The notes: generated from the letters alone by a model not told the origin. 45,137 nucleotides of DNA from Akkermansia muciniphila (GCA_945860945.1 CAMASG010000013.1:1-45137), one strand, 5' to 3'. Shown: positions 1 through 9,026, numbered from the stretch's first letter. Program-made: numbers and translations.

Positions 1-57
1 CATGAAATAAGCGTCACTCTGCAAATCCACAATCGGTTCGTTTGATTCGTCACTCAT
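1..57 (-). CDS. N-terminal fragment of an unknown protein running off the left edge (MSDESNEPIVDLQSDAYFM...)
   Basis: ATG complement at 55-57, open to the window edge; abuts the NUDIX stop at 61-63, consistent with an operon. Confidence 0.5.
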   Translation of the reverse strand, partial: MSDESNEPIVDLQSDAYFM

Positions 58-60
58 GAT

Positions 61-573
61 TCAAACGAGAGGCGGAACGGCGTCGCGTGTTTCCTCGATA
101 ATCCAGTCATCGTGACCGCCGGCGTGGCAGTGGCAATGCGCGGCGAAGAATCCACCGCGATGTTTCCAGAGGAGCGGCCAGATGGTCTGCCGATCGGTCT
201 GCGGCAGCGGAATGGTTTCCATCGCGTCGCGGGAAAAGAATTGGAAACGGCCTTCGCCGTGCGGCGGCGGAAGCGTACGGAGCTTTCGTTTCACTTCGAA
301 GAGAAACATCAGCCAGTGCGCCTGCTCTTGATAGCCGTGCTCGCTGACGATGGCGGCGAGGTGCAAATCAGAGGGCGCGAGTTCGATGCCGAGTTCTTCG
401 TGCGCCTCGCGGCAGGCGCAGGCATACGGCGATTCGCCGTCGTGGGTGTGGAGCTTGCCGCCGGGCGGGCTCCAGAGGCCGCGGTTCGGCTCGCGCGTGC
501 GCTCGATGAGCAACACTTCGCCGGCTTCGTTGAAGCAGTAGAGCAGCGTGGCGATTTGATGCGGCAACGGCAC
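61..573 (-). CDS. NUDIX hydrolase
   Basis: Nudix box GGKLHTHDGESPYACACREAHEELGIE (GX5EX7REUXEEXGU). Confidence 0.9.
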   Translation of the reverse strand: MPLPHQIATLLYCFNEAGEVLLIERTREPNRGLWSPPGGKLHTHDGESPYACACREAHEELGIELAPSDLHLAAIVSEHGYQEQAHWLMFLFEVKRKLRTLPPPHGEGRFQFFSRDAMETIPLPQTDRQTIWPLLWKHRGGFFAAHCHCHAGGHDDWIIEETRDAVPPLV

Positions 574-621
574 GGCGCGAGTGAAACAGTTTGCGCGCGC
601 GCGGACAAGCCGTTCAGCCGG

Positions 622-1971
622 TCACTTCCCGACGCAGTGGAGCTTGCCGCCGGTGCGGATGAAAAGATTGCCCTGCGAGATGGCGACGCACGAGCGGAGA
701 TCCTTGTCGGTGTCGTCGCCCATCATTGTGGTGTGAAGTAGCTTGAAACTGTCGCCACCCGCAGCCGCCACGAAGACTTCGCCTTTGTGGTTCATCACGT
801 AAATCTTGCCGTCCGCCGCCGTGGGCGAGGCTTCGAAAACGGCTTTGCCGCCGAGGTCGCCGCTCCAAATCACCTTGCCGGTCTTCGGCTCGACGCAGAG
901 CAACTTCTTCTTGCCGCCGTTCACGATGTAGAATTTGCCTTGGTAAAAAAGCGGTGTGGGAACATCGCTGGTGAGATCAATCGTGGCGCTCTCTTTGCCG
1001 CGCGGCTCGCTGCGCCACGCGGCGCCGGCGATTTCGATTTTGCCCGCGCTGCCGCCTTTGAAAGCGAAGATCGGCTCATTCTTCGGCGCGCACGCGAGCA
1101 CGATGCCGTCGCCCACCGCGGGCGAAGGGACGAGGCGCCAGTGGGTGATCTTCTGCTCGTTCCACGAGGCGCTGCGCCAGAGTTCGTTGCCGGTGACGGG
1201 GTCGTGGCCGCTGATACAATCGCCGCCGGTGATGAGTAATTCATTGCGGCCATTGTGCGCGAAAGGAACCGGCGTGCTGAAGGCCTCGCGCGATTCGACG
1301 CGCGCGTCGGAGGGGCGGACATTTTTCCAAAGCTGCTTGCCGGTCGCGGGATCGAGCGCGAGCAGGAAGGACTCAGTCGGCTTGTCGGTCGCGGTCGCGC
1401 CGAGCGGGTTGGCGCGATTCACCGGCGTGTCGCGCTGGAGCACTTGCAGAATGAGGCGGCCCTCGTGCAACAGCGGGCTGCTGGAGAAAGTCCAAAGGAA
1501 AGCGAACTTGCCGTGATCCGTCTGCAGGTTGCGCGCCCACTGTTTCGCGCCGTCCACAGCGAAGCAGGCGAGGTCGCCCGTGCCGTAGAAAAACCAGGCG
1601 TGCTTGCCGTCGGTGACGGGCGAGGGCGAGGCGAAGTTGCTGCGGTCATCCTGCTTGAGGCCGACGCCGACTTCTTTGCGCCAGAGTTCGCGGCCGGTCT
1701 TGCGATCGAGGCAGAGCGCGACGAGCGTGCCAGCCTGCGCGTCCACCGAGCTGACGAAAACGCGGTCGCCCCAGATGGCGGGCGTGGCGGCCGATGTGCC
1801 GGGGAGCGCGACGCTCCACTTCACGTTCTCGGTTTTGCTGAACGTGGCGGGCAACCCTTTTTCATCGGACGCGCCGTTGAAAGCCGGTCCGCGCCAGCTG
1901 GGCCAATTCTCGGCGTGAGCGGCGGCGGCGAGGCAGAGTGTGAAAGCGATTGCGGCGAGGCTGTGATTCAT
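622..1971 (-). CDS. Secreted PQQ-binding-like beta-propeller repeat protein
   Basis: Signal peptide, WPSWRGPAFNG opening, repeated DRKTGRELWRKEV / DPATGKQLWKN / EPKTGKVIWSGDLGG propeller blades. Confidence 0.9.
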   Translation of the reverse strand: MNHSLAAIAFTLCLAAAAHAENWPSWRGPAFNGASDEKGLPATFSKTENVKWSVALPGTSAATPAIWGDRVFVSSVDAQAGTLVALCLDRKTGRELWRKEVGVGLKQDDRSNFASPSPVTDGKHAWFFYGTGDLACFAVDGAKQWARNLQTDHGKFAFLWTFSSSPLLHEGRLILQVLQRDTPVNRANPLGATATDKPTESFLLALDPATGKQLWKNVRPSDARVESREAFSTPVPFAHNGRNELLITGGDCISGHDPVTGNELWRSASWNEQKITHWRLVPSPAVGDGIVLACAPKNEPIFAFKGGSAGKIEIAGAAWRSEPRGKESATIDLTSDVPTPLFYQGKFYIVNGGKKKLLCVEPKTGKVIWSGDLGGKAVFEASPTAADGKIYVMNHKGEVFVAAAGGDSFKLLHTTMMGDDTDKDLRSCVAISQGNLFIRTGGKLHCVGK

Positions 1972-2129
1972 AATGGCGCAACACTAGACGGACTGCCAGA
2001 AGCGTCAATTCAAAGGTAGAAAGATACGCCGCGTACGGAGGCGCGAAGATGAACGGGCCGTGGTGAAATGCGAAAGGCGCAGAAGGTTTTCGCCCTCTGC
2101 GCCGTTGCGCGGATAAATCTGCGGCGGTG

Positions 2130-3185
2130 TTACTTCTTCAGCGACTTCACGAAGGCCTCGTAGTCGGCGGCCGCTTGCGCGGTGGCTTTCGCGGCTTGCT
2201 CGGGCGAAGGGGCGGGCTTGCTGGTCGGCGCTTCTTCCGGTGCGATGAGGAAACGGTAATCGAGATCGAGCGTCTCACCGGCCTTGAGCTTCTTCTTGAA
2301 GAAATAACCGAAGCGACCGTAGTCGCGCCACGAAAGTTCCTCGACGGGATTGGTCGGCGGATTCATCTCCGTGGCCGAATACCAGCGCGTGCCGATCGGA
2401 AAAAGCAGCCGGCACCATTTCAAATCACCGGTCACGACGACTTTGGCCGGAGCCTTGGCCGGAGCTTTGGCTTTCGGATCCACAACCACCGCGAAGTCTT
2501 TGCCCTTCGTCTCGCGGTTGGTGGGGTCCGCGAGATAACTCGTCTCCTTCGCGCGGCCGTGAACTTCGTTGCTCGCGCGGAAATGAATGCCCGAGTGCTG
2601 GAGATCGCCGCCGAGCTCGAGGTCGCGCGCGGCCTTGAGCGTGAAATGCGCGTCCACCTGCGTGCGCTTGCCGTCGGGCTTCGAGATGACGAGCGTGCGC
2701 GTCTCGCTGATGAGTTGGTCGCTGCCCTGCTCATCCTTCTTGTTCGCGAGCCAGTCGATGCGGATGACGAGCGTGGCGGAATCTTTGCCGCCTTCCTGCT
2801 TCACAAATTCGCGCACGAGCATCTGCGGCGCGGGCTTGGCGTTCAGATGCCAGAGATCCTGCGAACCGAGGTTCGAGGTGATTCTGTTCCAGCCGATGTA
2901 GATGCCGCGGTGATGCGGGAACCCGCCGGAATCCTTGCCGTCCGCCGAGAGGCCGCTATTGGTGAGCAGTTCGCCGGCTTCGCCGTACACGTGCAGGTAG
3001 GGCTTCTTCTGGCCGTCGCCGTACACAAGGCGCGCGACCGGCTTGCCATCGGCGCGCACTTCCATGGCTTTGCCCGGATGCTCAGGCTTCTCGATGGATT
3101 GAACGGTCCAGTCCGCGCGCGCGGAAAGGGTGAGGCTGAACAACAGAGCGTGAACGGCGAACGCGATGAGTGTTTTCTGATTCAT
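2130..3185 (-). CDS. DUF6807 (PmoA-like) family secreted protein
   Basis: Signal peptide; YLHVYGEAGELLTNSG...GGFPHHRGIYIGWN motif typical of the family. Confidence 0.8.
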   Translation of the reverse strand: MNQKTLIAFAVHALLFSLTLSARADWTVQSIEKPEHPGKAMEVRADGKPVARLVYGDGQKKPYLHVYGEAGELLTNSGLSADGKDSGGFPHHRGIYIGWNRITSNLGSQDLWHLNAKPAPQMLVREFVKQEGGKDSATLVIRIDWLANKKDEQGSDQLISETRTLVISKPDGKRTQVDAHFTLKAARDLELGGDLQHSGIHFRASNEVHGRAKETSYLADPTNRETKGKDFAVVVDPKAKAPAKAPAKVVVTGDLKWCRLLFPIGTRWYSATEMNPPTNPVEELSWRDYGRFGYFFKKKLKAGETLDLDYRFLIAPEEAPTSKPAPSPEQAAKATAQAAADYEAFVKSLKK

Positions 3186-3306
3186 AAAACGGAGGGAAAC
3201 TCTGCCACGCCCTTCAGTGAATACAAGGCTCGAGAACGCGGCATGGATGGAACGAAAAACCGGCGAAGCCTCGCGGCCTCGCCGGTCGTGAATGGGTTTG
3301 CGTAGC

Positions 3307-3750
3307 TTACTTGAGCACCGCGGCGTGGAACTCGAACCAGTCGTCGAGGTTGTTCAGGTTCACGGCGTCGGACAGCGTCGAGCCGTCATCAGACAGGCCG
3401 TTGGCGCCGAGGATGCCCTTGCGGGTTTCGTCGGCGTGGATGTAGCCGGCGATGGCGACGTTCGACTTGTGGATGGTCGCCTTGTCGAGCTTCACGCCCG
3501 GCTGCTTCTTGATCCACGCTTCGAACTGAGGGTAGGTCGGCTTGCTCGCGGCGATGAACGCCTTCACCGCGTCGGCATGCAGGCCGAGGGCAGCGATGAC
3601 CATCGAGTCGTAACCGCCGCCGATGCCGGGGTAACCGTCGGCGAGTTTGCCAGCGGCCTCGAGGGAGACCTTCTGCCAGAGACGGGGGAGGTGCAGCGCA
3701 CCGAGCGGGCCGGCGGTGCCGGAGCTGATCAGGGGGACGTGTTTGCTCAT
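3307..3750 (-). CDS. DUF5069-like protein
   Basis: Start re-assigned to ATG at 3750 (MSKHVPLISSGTAGPLGALHLPRLWQKVSLEAAGKL...); GYDSMVIAALGL and C-terminal LNNLDDWFEFH. Confidence 0.7.
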   Translation of the reverse strand: MSKHVPLISSGTAGPLGALHLPRLWQKVSLEAAGKLADGYPGIGGGYDSMVIAALGLHADAVKAFIAASKPTYPQFEAWIKKQPGVKLDKATIHKSNVAIAGYIHADETRKGILGANGLSDDGSTLSDAVNLNNLDDWFEFHAAVLK

Positions 3751-3968
3751 AGGGGAATGGTTGTGTGTTTGGGGTTCGATTGAACTAGCGACGGGCAACT
3801 TACGGAAAAGCAGCGAAAGCGGTCAACGGCAAACTGCGGGCGCGTTACAATCTTGTTCCGCCAGAACCCCTCTCTTGTCCACAAAATCGAGCCAACCTCA
3901 CTGGAACGAAGAACTTTTTCACCCTCACCCTTCTCCTTCCAGCGATGAGACTCCACGTGGCCTCGAGC

Positions 3969-4666
3969 TCAGTTCCCCAGCGGCGGAGCAATCGGTGCAG
4001 GACCGCCCAGCGGCGGAGCAATCGGTGCAGGAAGAGCGCCACCGTTGGCAACGACGTTGGTGCTGTTACCACCACCGCGACCCAAGCCTAGGCGCAGGGC
4101 CATCCGTGGATTCGTGCGATTGGCGAGGGATTGGCCGGATGCCGTGGCCCTCGTAGGGATCCCCTCACGATAAATCTCCCGCGGATTCGTGCGGATCGTG
4201 CGGAATGAGTTGGTAGGCACAATGATGTTGGTACCCCCCCGCCACCACCAGCAGGATTCCATTTTACAGTCACTGTGCACGTGGCAGGTTTGGAAACGCC
4301 TGCCCCATTGCTGGCGATCAATGTGTAAGTGTACGTTTTCCCATCATCGGCTTGGGTGAAAGTTACCCGCCATCCTCCTAAAGGGAAGTAACCGCGAATA
4401 ACGAGACCCGGCCCCCCAGAGGCGGTGCATTCAACGGTGGGGCCGGCTACTTCATAAGTGAAGGTGCCACCGGGCGGATCGAGCAGCGCGTATATGCTCA
4501 CCGTCTCGTCAGGTCTACTAGGCTGCAGGTCGACCGTGTAGCTGGCGGGGGTCACGGTGACGGTTGGGAACACATCCGGATCTTGTTGTCCCCAAGCCGT
4601 CCCGACCTCCACCAGAAGCAGTGCCAGCAGTGCCACGGGCGCGAGCCATTTGGAAAGAGGGTTCAT
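3969..4666 (-). pseudogene. Secreted Gly/Pro-rich protein split by an apparent frameshift at a C7 homopolymer (4234-4240)
   Basis: Signal peptide MNPLSKWLAPVALLALLLVEVGTAWG starts at 4666; the frame changes at the G7 run (minus strand) and reading continues as GGTNIIVPTNSFRTIRTNPREI...PAPIAPPLGGPAPIAPPLGN to a stop at 3969. Confidence 0.55.
3976..4033 (+). repeat. Two-copy 30-bp tandem repeat (second copy about 28 bp)
   Basis: CCCAGCGGCGGAGCAATCGGTGCAGGA repeats at 3976 and 4006; encodes duplicated PAPIAPPLGG/N on the minus strand. Confidence 0.8.
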
Positions 4667-5633
4667 CAAAACCTTCCGCCCACTCGGCGTGGCAAGGCTC
4701 ACGGCGGCGCAGTCCTGCGCGGATTGGGTGCCGGTTTTCACAAGAGTTGCTTGCATAGTATTCGCCACGGTTGTGGACGGGGTACAGCTTGTTACGAGGG
4801 TGAACATAGCATCCCCCGCGCCAAGCTCAACCAGTAAACTGCTATTTTTGGCATCAGGGAATCCCTGACGCGTCTTTCAACCTCCGTTGCGGTGGCAAGC
4901 GTGGGTGGATGTGAGAATGGTACGATTCGCCTTCGGCACGCAGGCGGTGTACGGCAAGCATCTCCAGCGGTCGCTCGCAGTTCCGCTGCGAATCCGAACA
5001 ATCTGTCTTCGTCCGTTCTTTCGCGAATCGCCTTCATCCATTTCTCGCGAGGCGAATAGGTGCGCCGCCGCTTTCCACGGTTCACCGGTCGCAGTGAGTC
5101 GTCAAGCTTTCGACGGCGGCTATCTGGCTGAGAATTTATATTCCACCGCCAGCGTTTTATCCATGCGGCCAAAGGATCTAATCGGGCGCGCACGCGCTTT
5201 CATCACCTCCGCTGGCGTTGTTTCTGGAGTGGATTATGTCTGCAGCGCTCTCAGCGACGACGAAATCCCCCGCGCCTTACTTCGCGCCGAGATAAAATAA
5301 GTCGCCAGTCCCACTCAAAAACCCTCCGGCCACCAACCCGTTCACTTCCACCCCGATACCTGCCCCAGGAACGTCAGCGCCTGCCTCCACAGTGCCGCTT
5401 ATTTCGAATAAATCACCGATTTTTTCGTCGAGAGTGAGGCGGCTTTTTGTTCCAAACGTCATCGCCTTTGGCGCGGGTGATGGCGCCGCTGGGCATCGTA
5501 AAATACTCGCCTTATAAGAGATGAGATAAAAAGTGCGAGAAAGTTTTGAATGTCGCGAGATAGGCGGCTGTCCTATACGCGTTAACGGAGGAATAACTCC
5601 ACCGGAACGCAGAAATAAGGAGACGGTAAAACT

Positions 5634-6005
5634 ATGTATTACAAGCAAACAATCGAAGAATCCAACAGAATCGTCGAAGGCATCAAGTTGATCGCCCCCG
5701 ACATAAACATTGGCGATTACAAGCTGTCGGATTTGGAGGCCAAAATCATCGAGGGCGAAAGCCACGCGGTGTACATGGAAAACCTTCGCGGACAGGTCAG
5801 TGCCGGAGTGGCGACCAGTTACACCATCGAGTCCGACATGAGGGAGATCAACAATGCCATGGTCCACGGCATTCGCGCCTCCAAGCATTCCAAGCGGGAT
5901 GAGTTGCTGCGATTCTTCGGCTATAAGTTGCCTTGGGAGTTCGGCAGCGACACGAGTGCGGTGATTATTCTGCCGCCTTCAGGACAGTCGCCCGCTGCGG
6001 CTTGA
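5634..6005 (+). CDS. Hypothetical small protein (123 aa), no recognised family
   Basis: ATG preceded by AAGGAG 11-16 nt upstream; acidic/helical, plausible amino-acid composition (MYYKQTIEESNRIVEGIKLIAPDINIGDYKLSDLEAKI...). Confidence 0.6.
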   Translation: MYYKQTIEESNRIVEGIKLIAPDINIGDYKLSDLEAKIIEGESHAVYMENLRGQVSAGVATSYTIESDMREINNAMVHGIRASKHSKRDELLRFFGYKLPWEFGSDTSAVIILPPSGQSPAAA

Positions 6006-6115
6006 GCCGTGACGGGTCGCTGACTGCGTTCAAGGAATTGAAAAAGGTCCACTGCGCCTCGGGGGGGGGGCGCCTACGGGATATCGGTCCGTGGAATCAA
6101 GCGCGCTCACCGACC

Positions 6116-6892
6116 TCAGCGCGCCGGGCCTGCTTTGAGCCGCTGGCGGGCTTGGGTGAGCTGCGGCGATTCGAGCGGCAGCAGGGCGAGGCTTTGGTAG
6201 ATGCGCAGCGCGTCGGCTTTCTGGCCTGAATCGAAGAGGCGGTCAGCCTCGGCGAGGAGGGTCTTGGCCGGTTTGATCCAGCCAAATTTCCCCGCAGCCG
6301 CTCGGGCGCGCTGAATTTCATCGGCATTGAAGGCAAAGCCGCTGGTGCCGGAGGCCATCAGGTTCGTCACATTTTGGCGATGCGGCAGGCTGAGGGCGTG
6401 GCCGAGTTCGTGGGAGGTGACCCGTGGCAGCGGTTCATCGAGTCCGGGTTCCACCTTGCGCAGCGAGGCGGTGTCCTTCACGAAGATGGAATCGGGGAAA
6501 TAAACGCCGTTCACGCCGAATTGTTTGATGTAATAGATGTTGAACGCGTTGGTGGTGCGGGTCTTTTCCGGATAATGCCGCTTCACCCACGCCAACTCGG
6601 TCTTCGCCGCCTCTTTGTCGAAGAGCTCCTGCCGCACGGCCTCCTCTTTCAGGATGGATTCGATGTGGAAATGGACGCCGGCGGCGGCCCAGACCTTGTT
6701 CGCCTTGCCGAGAATGCGCTGGATATCCGCCTCGACCAATGTGGTGTGCAGCGCGGGCACGTCTTTGGCGCTGAGCAGATGGATGCGTACGGGCGCGACG
6801 AGGAAATCATCGAAGCCGAAGGCGGGCTCGGCGGCGTGGCTCGGCTGAAAGCCAAGGATGGCCGCAATAAAGAGAAAGAGAATGGCGCGCAT
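6116..6892 (-). CDS. Secreted metzincin-type zinc metalloprotease
   Basis: Signal peptide from MRAILFLFIAAILGFQPSHA; HELGHALSLPH (HExxHxxxxxH) followed by a Met-turn-like NLMASG. Confidence 0.8.
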   Translation of the reverse strand: MRAILFLFIAAILGFQPSHAAEPAFGFDDFLVAPVRIHLLSAKDVPALHTTLVEADIQRILGKANKVWAAAGVHFHIESILKEEAVRQELFDKEAAKTELAWVKRHYPEKTRTTNAFNIYYIKQFGVNGVYFPDSIFVKDTASLRKVEPGLDEPLPRVTSHELGHALSLPHRQNVTNLMASGTSGFAFNADEIQRARAAAGKFGWIKPAKTLLAEADRLFDSGQKADALRIYQSLALLPLESPQLTQARQRLKAGPAR

Positions 6893-7008
6893 GGTGGGAT
6901 TCAAGACGAAGGCCGTGTCCGCGGCAATGGTTTTCCTCAAGGCCGTGGGAAAAACCGCTCTTGCTCACCCAGCAGCGAGACTTTCTTGGCGTGAAAATCC
7001 CACGCATC

Positions 7009-7029
7009 CGCGCGTGGAAAGCACGCGCG
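7009..7029 (+). other. Hairpin with 8-bp stem (CGCGCGTG-gaaag-CACGCGCG)
   Basis: Perfect inverted repeat ending one base before the G16 tract. Confidence 0.7.
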
Positions 7030-7030
7030 T

Positions 7031-7046
7031 GGGGGGGGGGGGGGGG
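7031..7046 (+). repeat. Poly-G homopolymer, 16 bp
   Basis: Direct reading: gcgcgt-G16-taaa. Confidence 0.9.
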
Positions 7047-7098
7047 TAAACGAGGGTGAAACGGGCAATAACAGCGTTTTTTAAGGGGTTTTCATGGC

Positions 7099-7114
7099 TG
7101 GCACGCACGTTGCT
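7099..7114 (+). promoter_or_regulatory. Sigma-54 (RpoN) -24/-12 promoter
   Basis: TGGCACGcacgTTGCT: all non-degenerate core positions of TGGCACG-N4-TTGC match; GG-N10-GC spacing. Confidence 0.75.
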
Positions 7115-7202
7115 AGAAGCTATGCCAGACAGGACGCGATTCAGAGGCCACGGGGTAGTGACCTGTGAGTCGCAGCCAAACAACGGAAAACCAAATAACA
7201 CT

Positions 7203-7913
7203 GTGAAGATTCAAACCAACAAAGCCTCCAAGGGTTTCACCCTGATCGAGCTCCTGGTCGTGATTGCCATCATCGGCATTCTCGCCTCGATGCTTCTCCC
7301 TGCGCTCGGTAAAGCCAAGGCCCGCGCGAACCGCATCAAGTGCGTGAGCAACCTCAAGCAGATCAGCCTCGCGTTCAAGGTTTACGCGAACGACAACGAA
7401 GACAAGTTCCCGTGGTTCACCAAGTCCTCTGTCGTTGGCGGCGGAGCCATCACCGCCCTCGTGCCGGTGTGGCAGGCGGTGGGCGGCGAGTTGGGCAACG
7501 CCAAGATCATGCGCTCGCCCTGCGACGGTACTACGAAGACCGACGGGACGACCTTCCCGACTATTACTACAGCCAACATCAGCTACTGGTACTGCAACAC
7601 GGCTGACGAGCTGAAGCCCGCGACGTTGCTCTCCGGCACCCGCAACATCGGCATCACCGCCGCCTCCGGCGGCAGCCCCTCCAACTTTTTGTGGCCTTTC
7701 ATCGCCTTGGGCGCCACCCCCGCCTGGGGCAACGGCACCTACCCCAACGGCATGTCCGGTCTGTTGAGAGACCAGGGCCAGGCCACTCTGAGCGACGGCA
7801 GCGCTTCGCAGTACAAGGACGTGGACCTGCAGCGCCAGGCTGCGGCCCACATCGCCTCCGCTGGTGGTTCGACCGCCGTCGTGACCACGCCGTTCAACAT
7901 CGCCAACCCGTAA
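7203..7913 (+). CDS. Type II secretion/type IV-like pseudopilin (prepilin N-terminal methylation domain)
   Basis: GTG start in frame: (M)[38 protein letters not shown]; longer ORF starts lie upstream of or just at the sigma-54 promoter. Confidence 0.85.
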   Translation: MKIQTNKASKGFTLIELLVVIAIIGILASMLLPALGKAKARANRIKCVSNLKQISLAFKVYANDNEDKFPWFTKSSVVGGGAITALVPVWQAVGGELGNAKIMRSPCDGTTKTDGTTFPTITTANISYWYCNTADELKPATLLSGTRNIGITAASGGSPSNFLWPFIALGATPAWGNGTYPNGMSGLLRDQGQATLSDGSASQYKDVDLQRQAAAHIASAGGSTAVVTTPFNIANP

Positions 7914-7932
7914 TCGGTTGACACACTCACAG

Positions 7933-7957
7933 GCGCCCCGAAAGGGGCGCTTTTTTT
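7933..7957 (+). terminator. Rho-independent terminator
   Basis: GCGCCCC-gaaa-GGGGCGC followed by T7, just after the pseudopilin stop. Confidence 0.9.
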
Positions 7958-8160
7958 GTTTGTTTCAAAAGCTATTACTGGGCAAAAGCTTCAAAGCAAG
8001 CCACGGTGTATGAGTACGAGTTTGCGCGGGAGAAGCGTTTCAGTCGCTCAAATGGGCGGCGATTCATTTGCGGAGAGATACAAGCCCGTCTATAGTGGAG
8101 CGTGGAGGGATTGCTGGACAAAACCGATTGCTGCAAGCGTCCCCGCCAGTATTCGGAGGA

Positions 8161-8832
8161 ATGATGAGGATTCGAACCGATAGAGATTCGAGGGGTTTCA
8201 CGCTAATCGAGTTGCTGGTCGTGATTGGGATTATCGGCATCCTCGCCTCGATGTTGTTGCCGGCATTGGGCAAGGCTAAGCAGCGCGCGTACCGTATCAA
8301 GTGCGTCAGCAACCTGAAGCAGATAGCCTTGGCCTTCAAGATGTTCGCCAACGACAATGATGACCGATTCCCGTGGTTTGTGGCCGCCAGCGTGCCGACG
8401 GCGGCGGTGCCCGTCTGGCAATCCCTCGCCAACGATTTGACCTACGGCAAGTTGCTGCGTTCGCCCTGCGACCGCGAGCGCCTAGATGCCGTGAGCTTTC
8501 AAGTGTTGCAAACCACCAACATCAGCTACTGGTATTGCCTCGGTGCGGATGAGCTCAAGCCGAGCACGTTTTTGTCCGGCACGCGGAACATCCTGAATAA
8601 TCTCACCGGACAGCAGGACGCCTCCCCCACTCTGACCGCGACCACATCCAACGCCCAGTGGCACCGGAACGTGATGTCGGCTCTTGAGAACCAAGGCCAA
8701 GCCGCCCTCAGCGACGGCAGCGCGGGGAGCTATCGCGACACAGATTTACAGCGCCAAGCGTCCGCCCATTTCATCTCAACTGGCGGTATGACGGTCGGGC
8801 CGACGACGGCGTTCACCATCGTGAACCCCTGA
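8161..8832 (+). CDS. Pseudopilin, tandem paralogue of 7203..7913
   Basis: [73 protein letters not shown]...; strong similarity throughout, including TNISYWYC and [11 protein letters not shown]. Confidence 0.85.
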   Translation: MMRIRTDRDSRGFTLIELLVVIGIIGILASMLLPALGKAKQRAYRIKCVSNLKQIALAFKMFANDNDDRFPWFVAASVPTAAVPVWQSLANDLTYGKLLRSPCDRERLDAVSFQVLQTTNISYWYCLGADELKPSTFLSGTRNILNNLTGQQDASPTLTATTSNAQWHRNVMSALENQGQAALSDGSAGSYRDTDLQRQASAHFISTGGMTVGPTTAFTIVNP

Positions 8833-9026
8833 ACGGAGAGGGCCGCCCCTCGGGCACGCAAGCCCACGCCAAGCGCCCTCTGCAATGGTTCCTTTCTTCG
8901 CAGTATTGGGGGCTTCCGCTGTGCCTTTCAGGACCGAGAAATAAATTGCCAAGAGGGTTGAATGTCGGCACTCTCGGCGTAGTCCATTCAGCGCGTTGAA
9001 TTTAAGAACGGAGACAACCCAATTTT

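Noticed and set aside
2432-2480. Short repeat encoding KAPAKAPAK in the DUF6807 protein
   Set aside because: Simple low-complexity linker within a coding region, no further structure.
4792-5300. ORFs 4792-5193 (-) and 4887-5300 (+)
   Set aside because: Overlapping opposite-strand ORFs with Arg-rich or unstructured composition and no motifs; treated as noncoding or decayed sequence.
7031-7046. G16 as an intrinsic terminator or as a confirmed G-quadruplex regulator
   Set aside because: The adjacent hairpin has no T tract on either strand; quadruplex formation by one G run is possible but cannot be judged from sequence alone.
7056-7202. N-terminal extension of the pseudopilin ORF ([26 protein letters not shown]...)
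   Set aside because: It contains the sigma-54 promoter and would put about 50 residues before the prepilin cleavage motif; GTG at 7203 gives a normal short leader.
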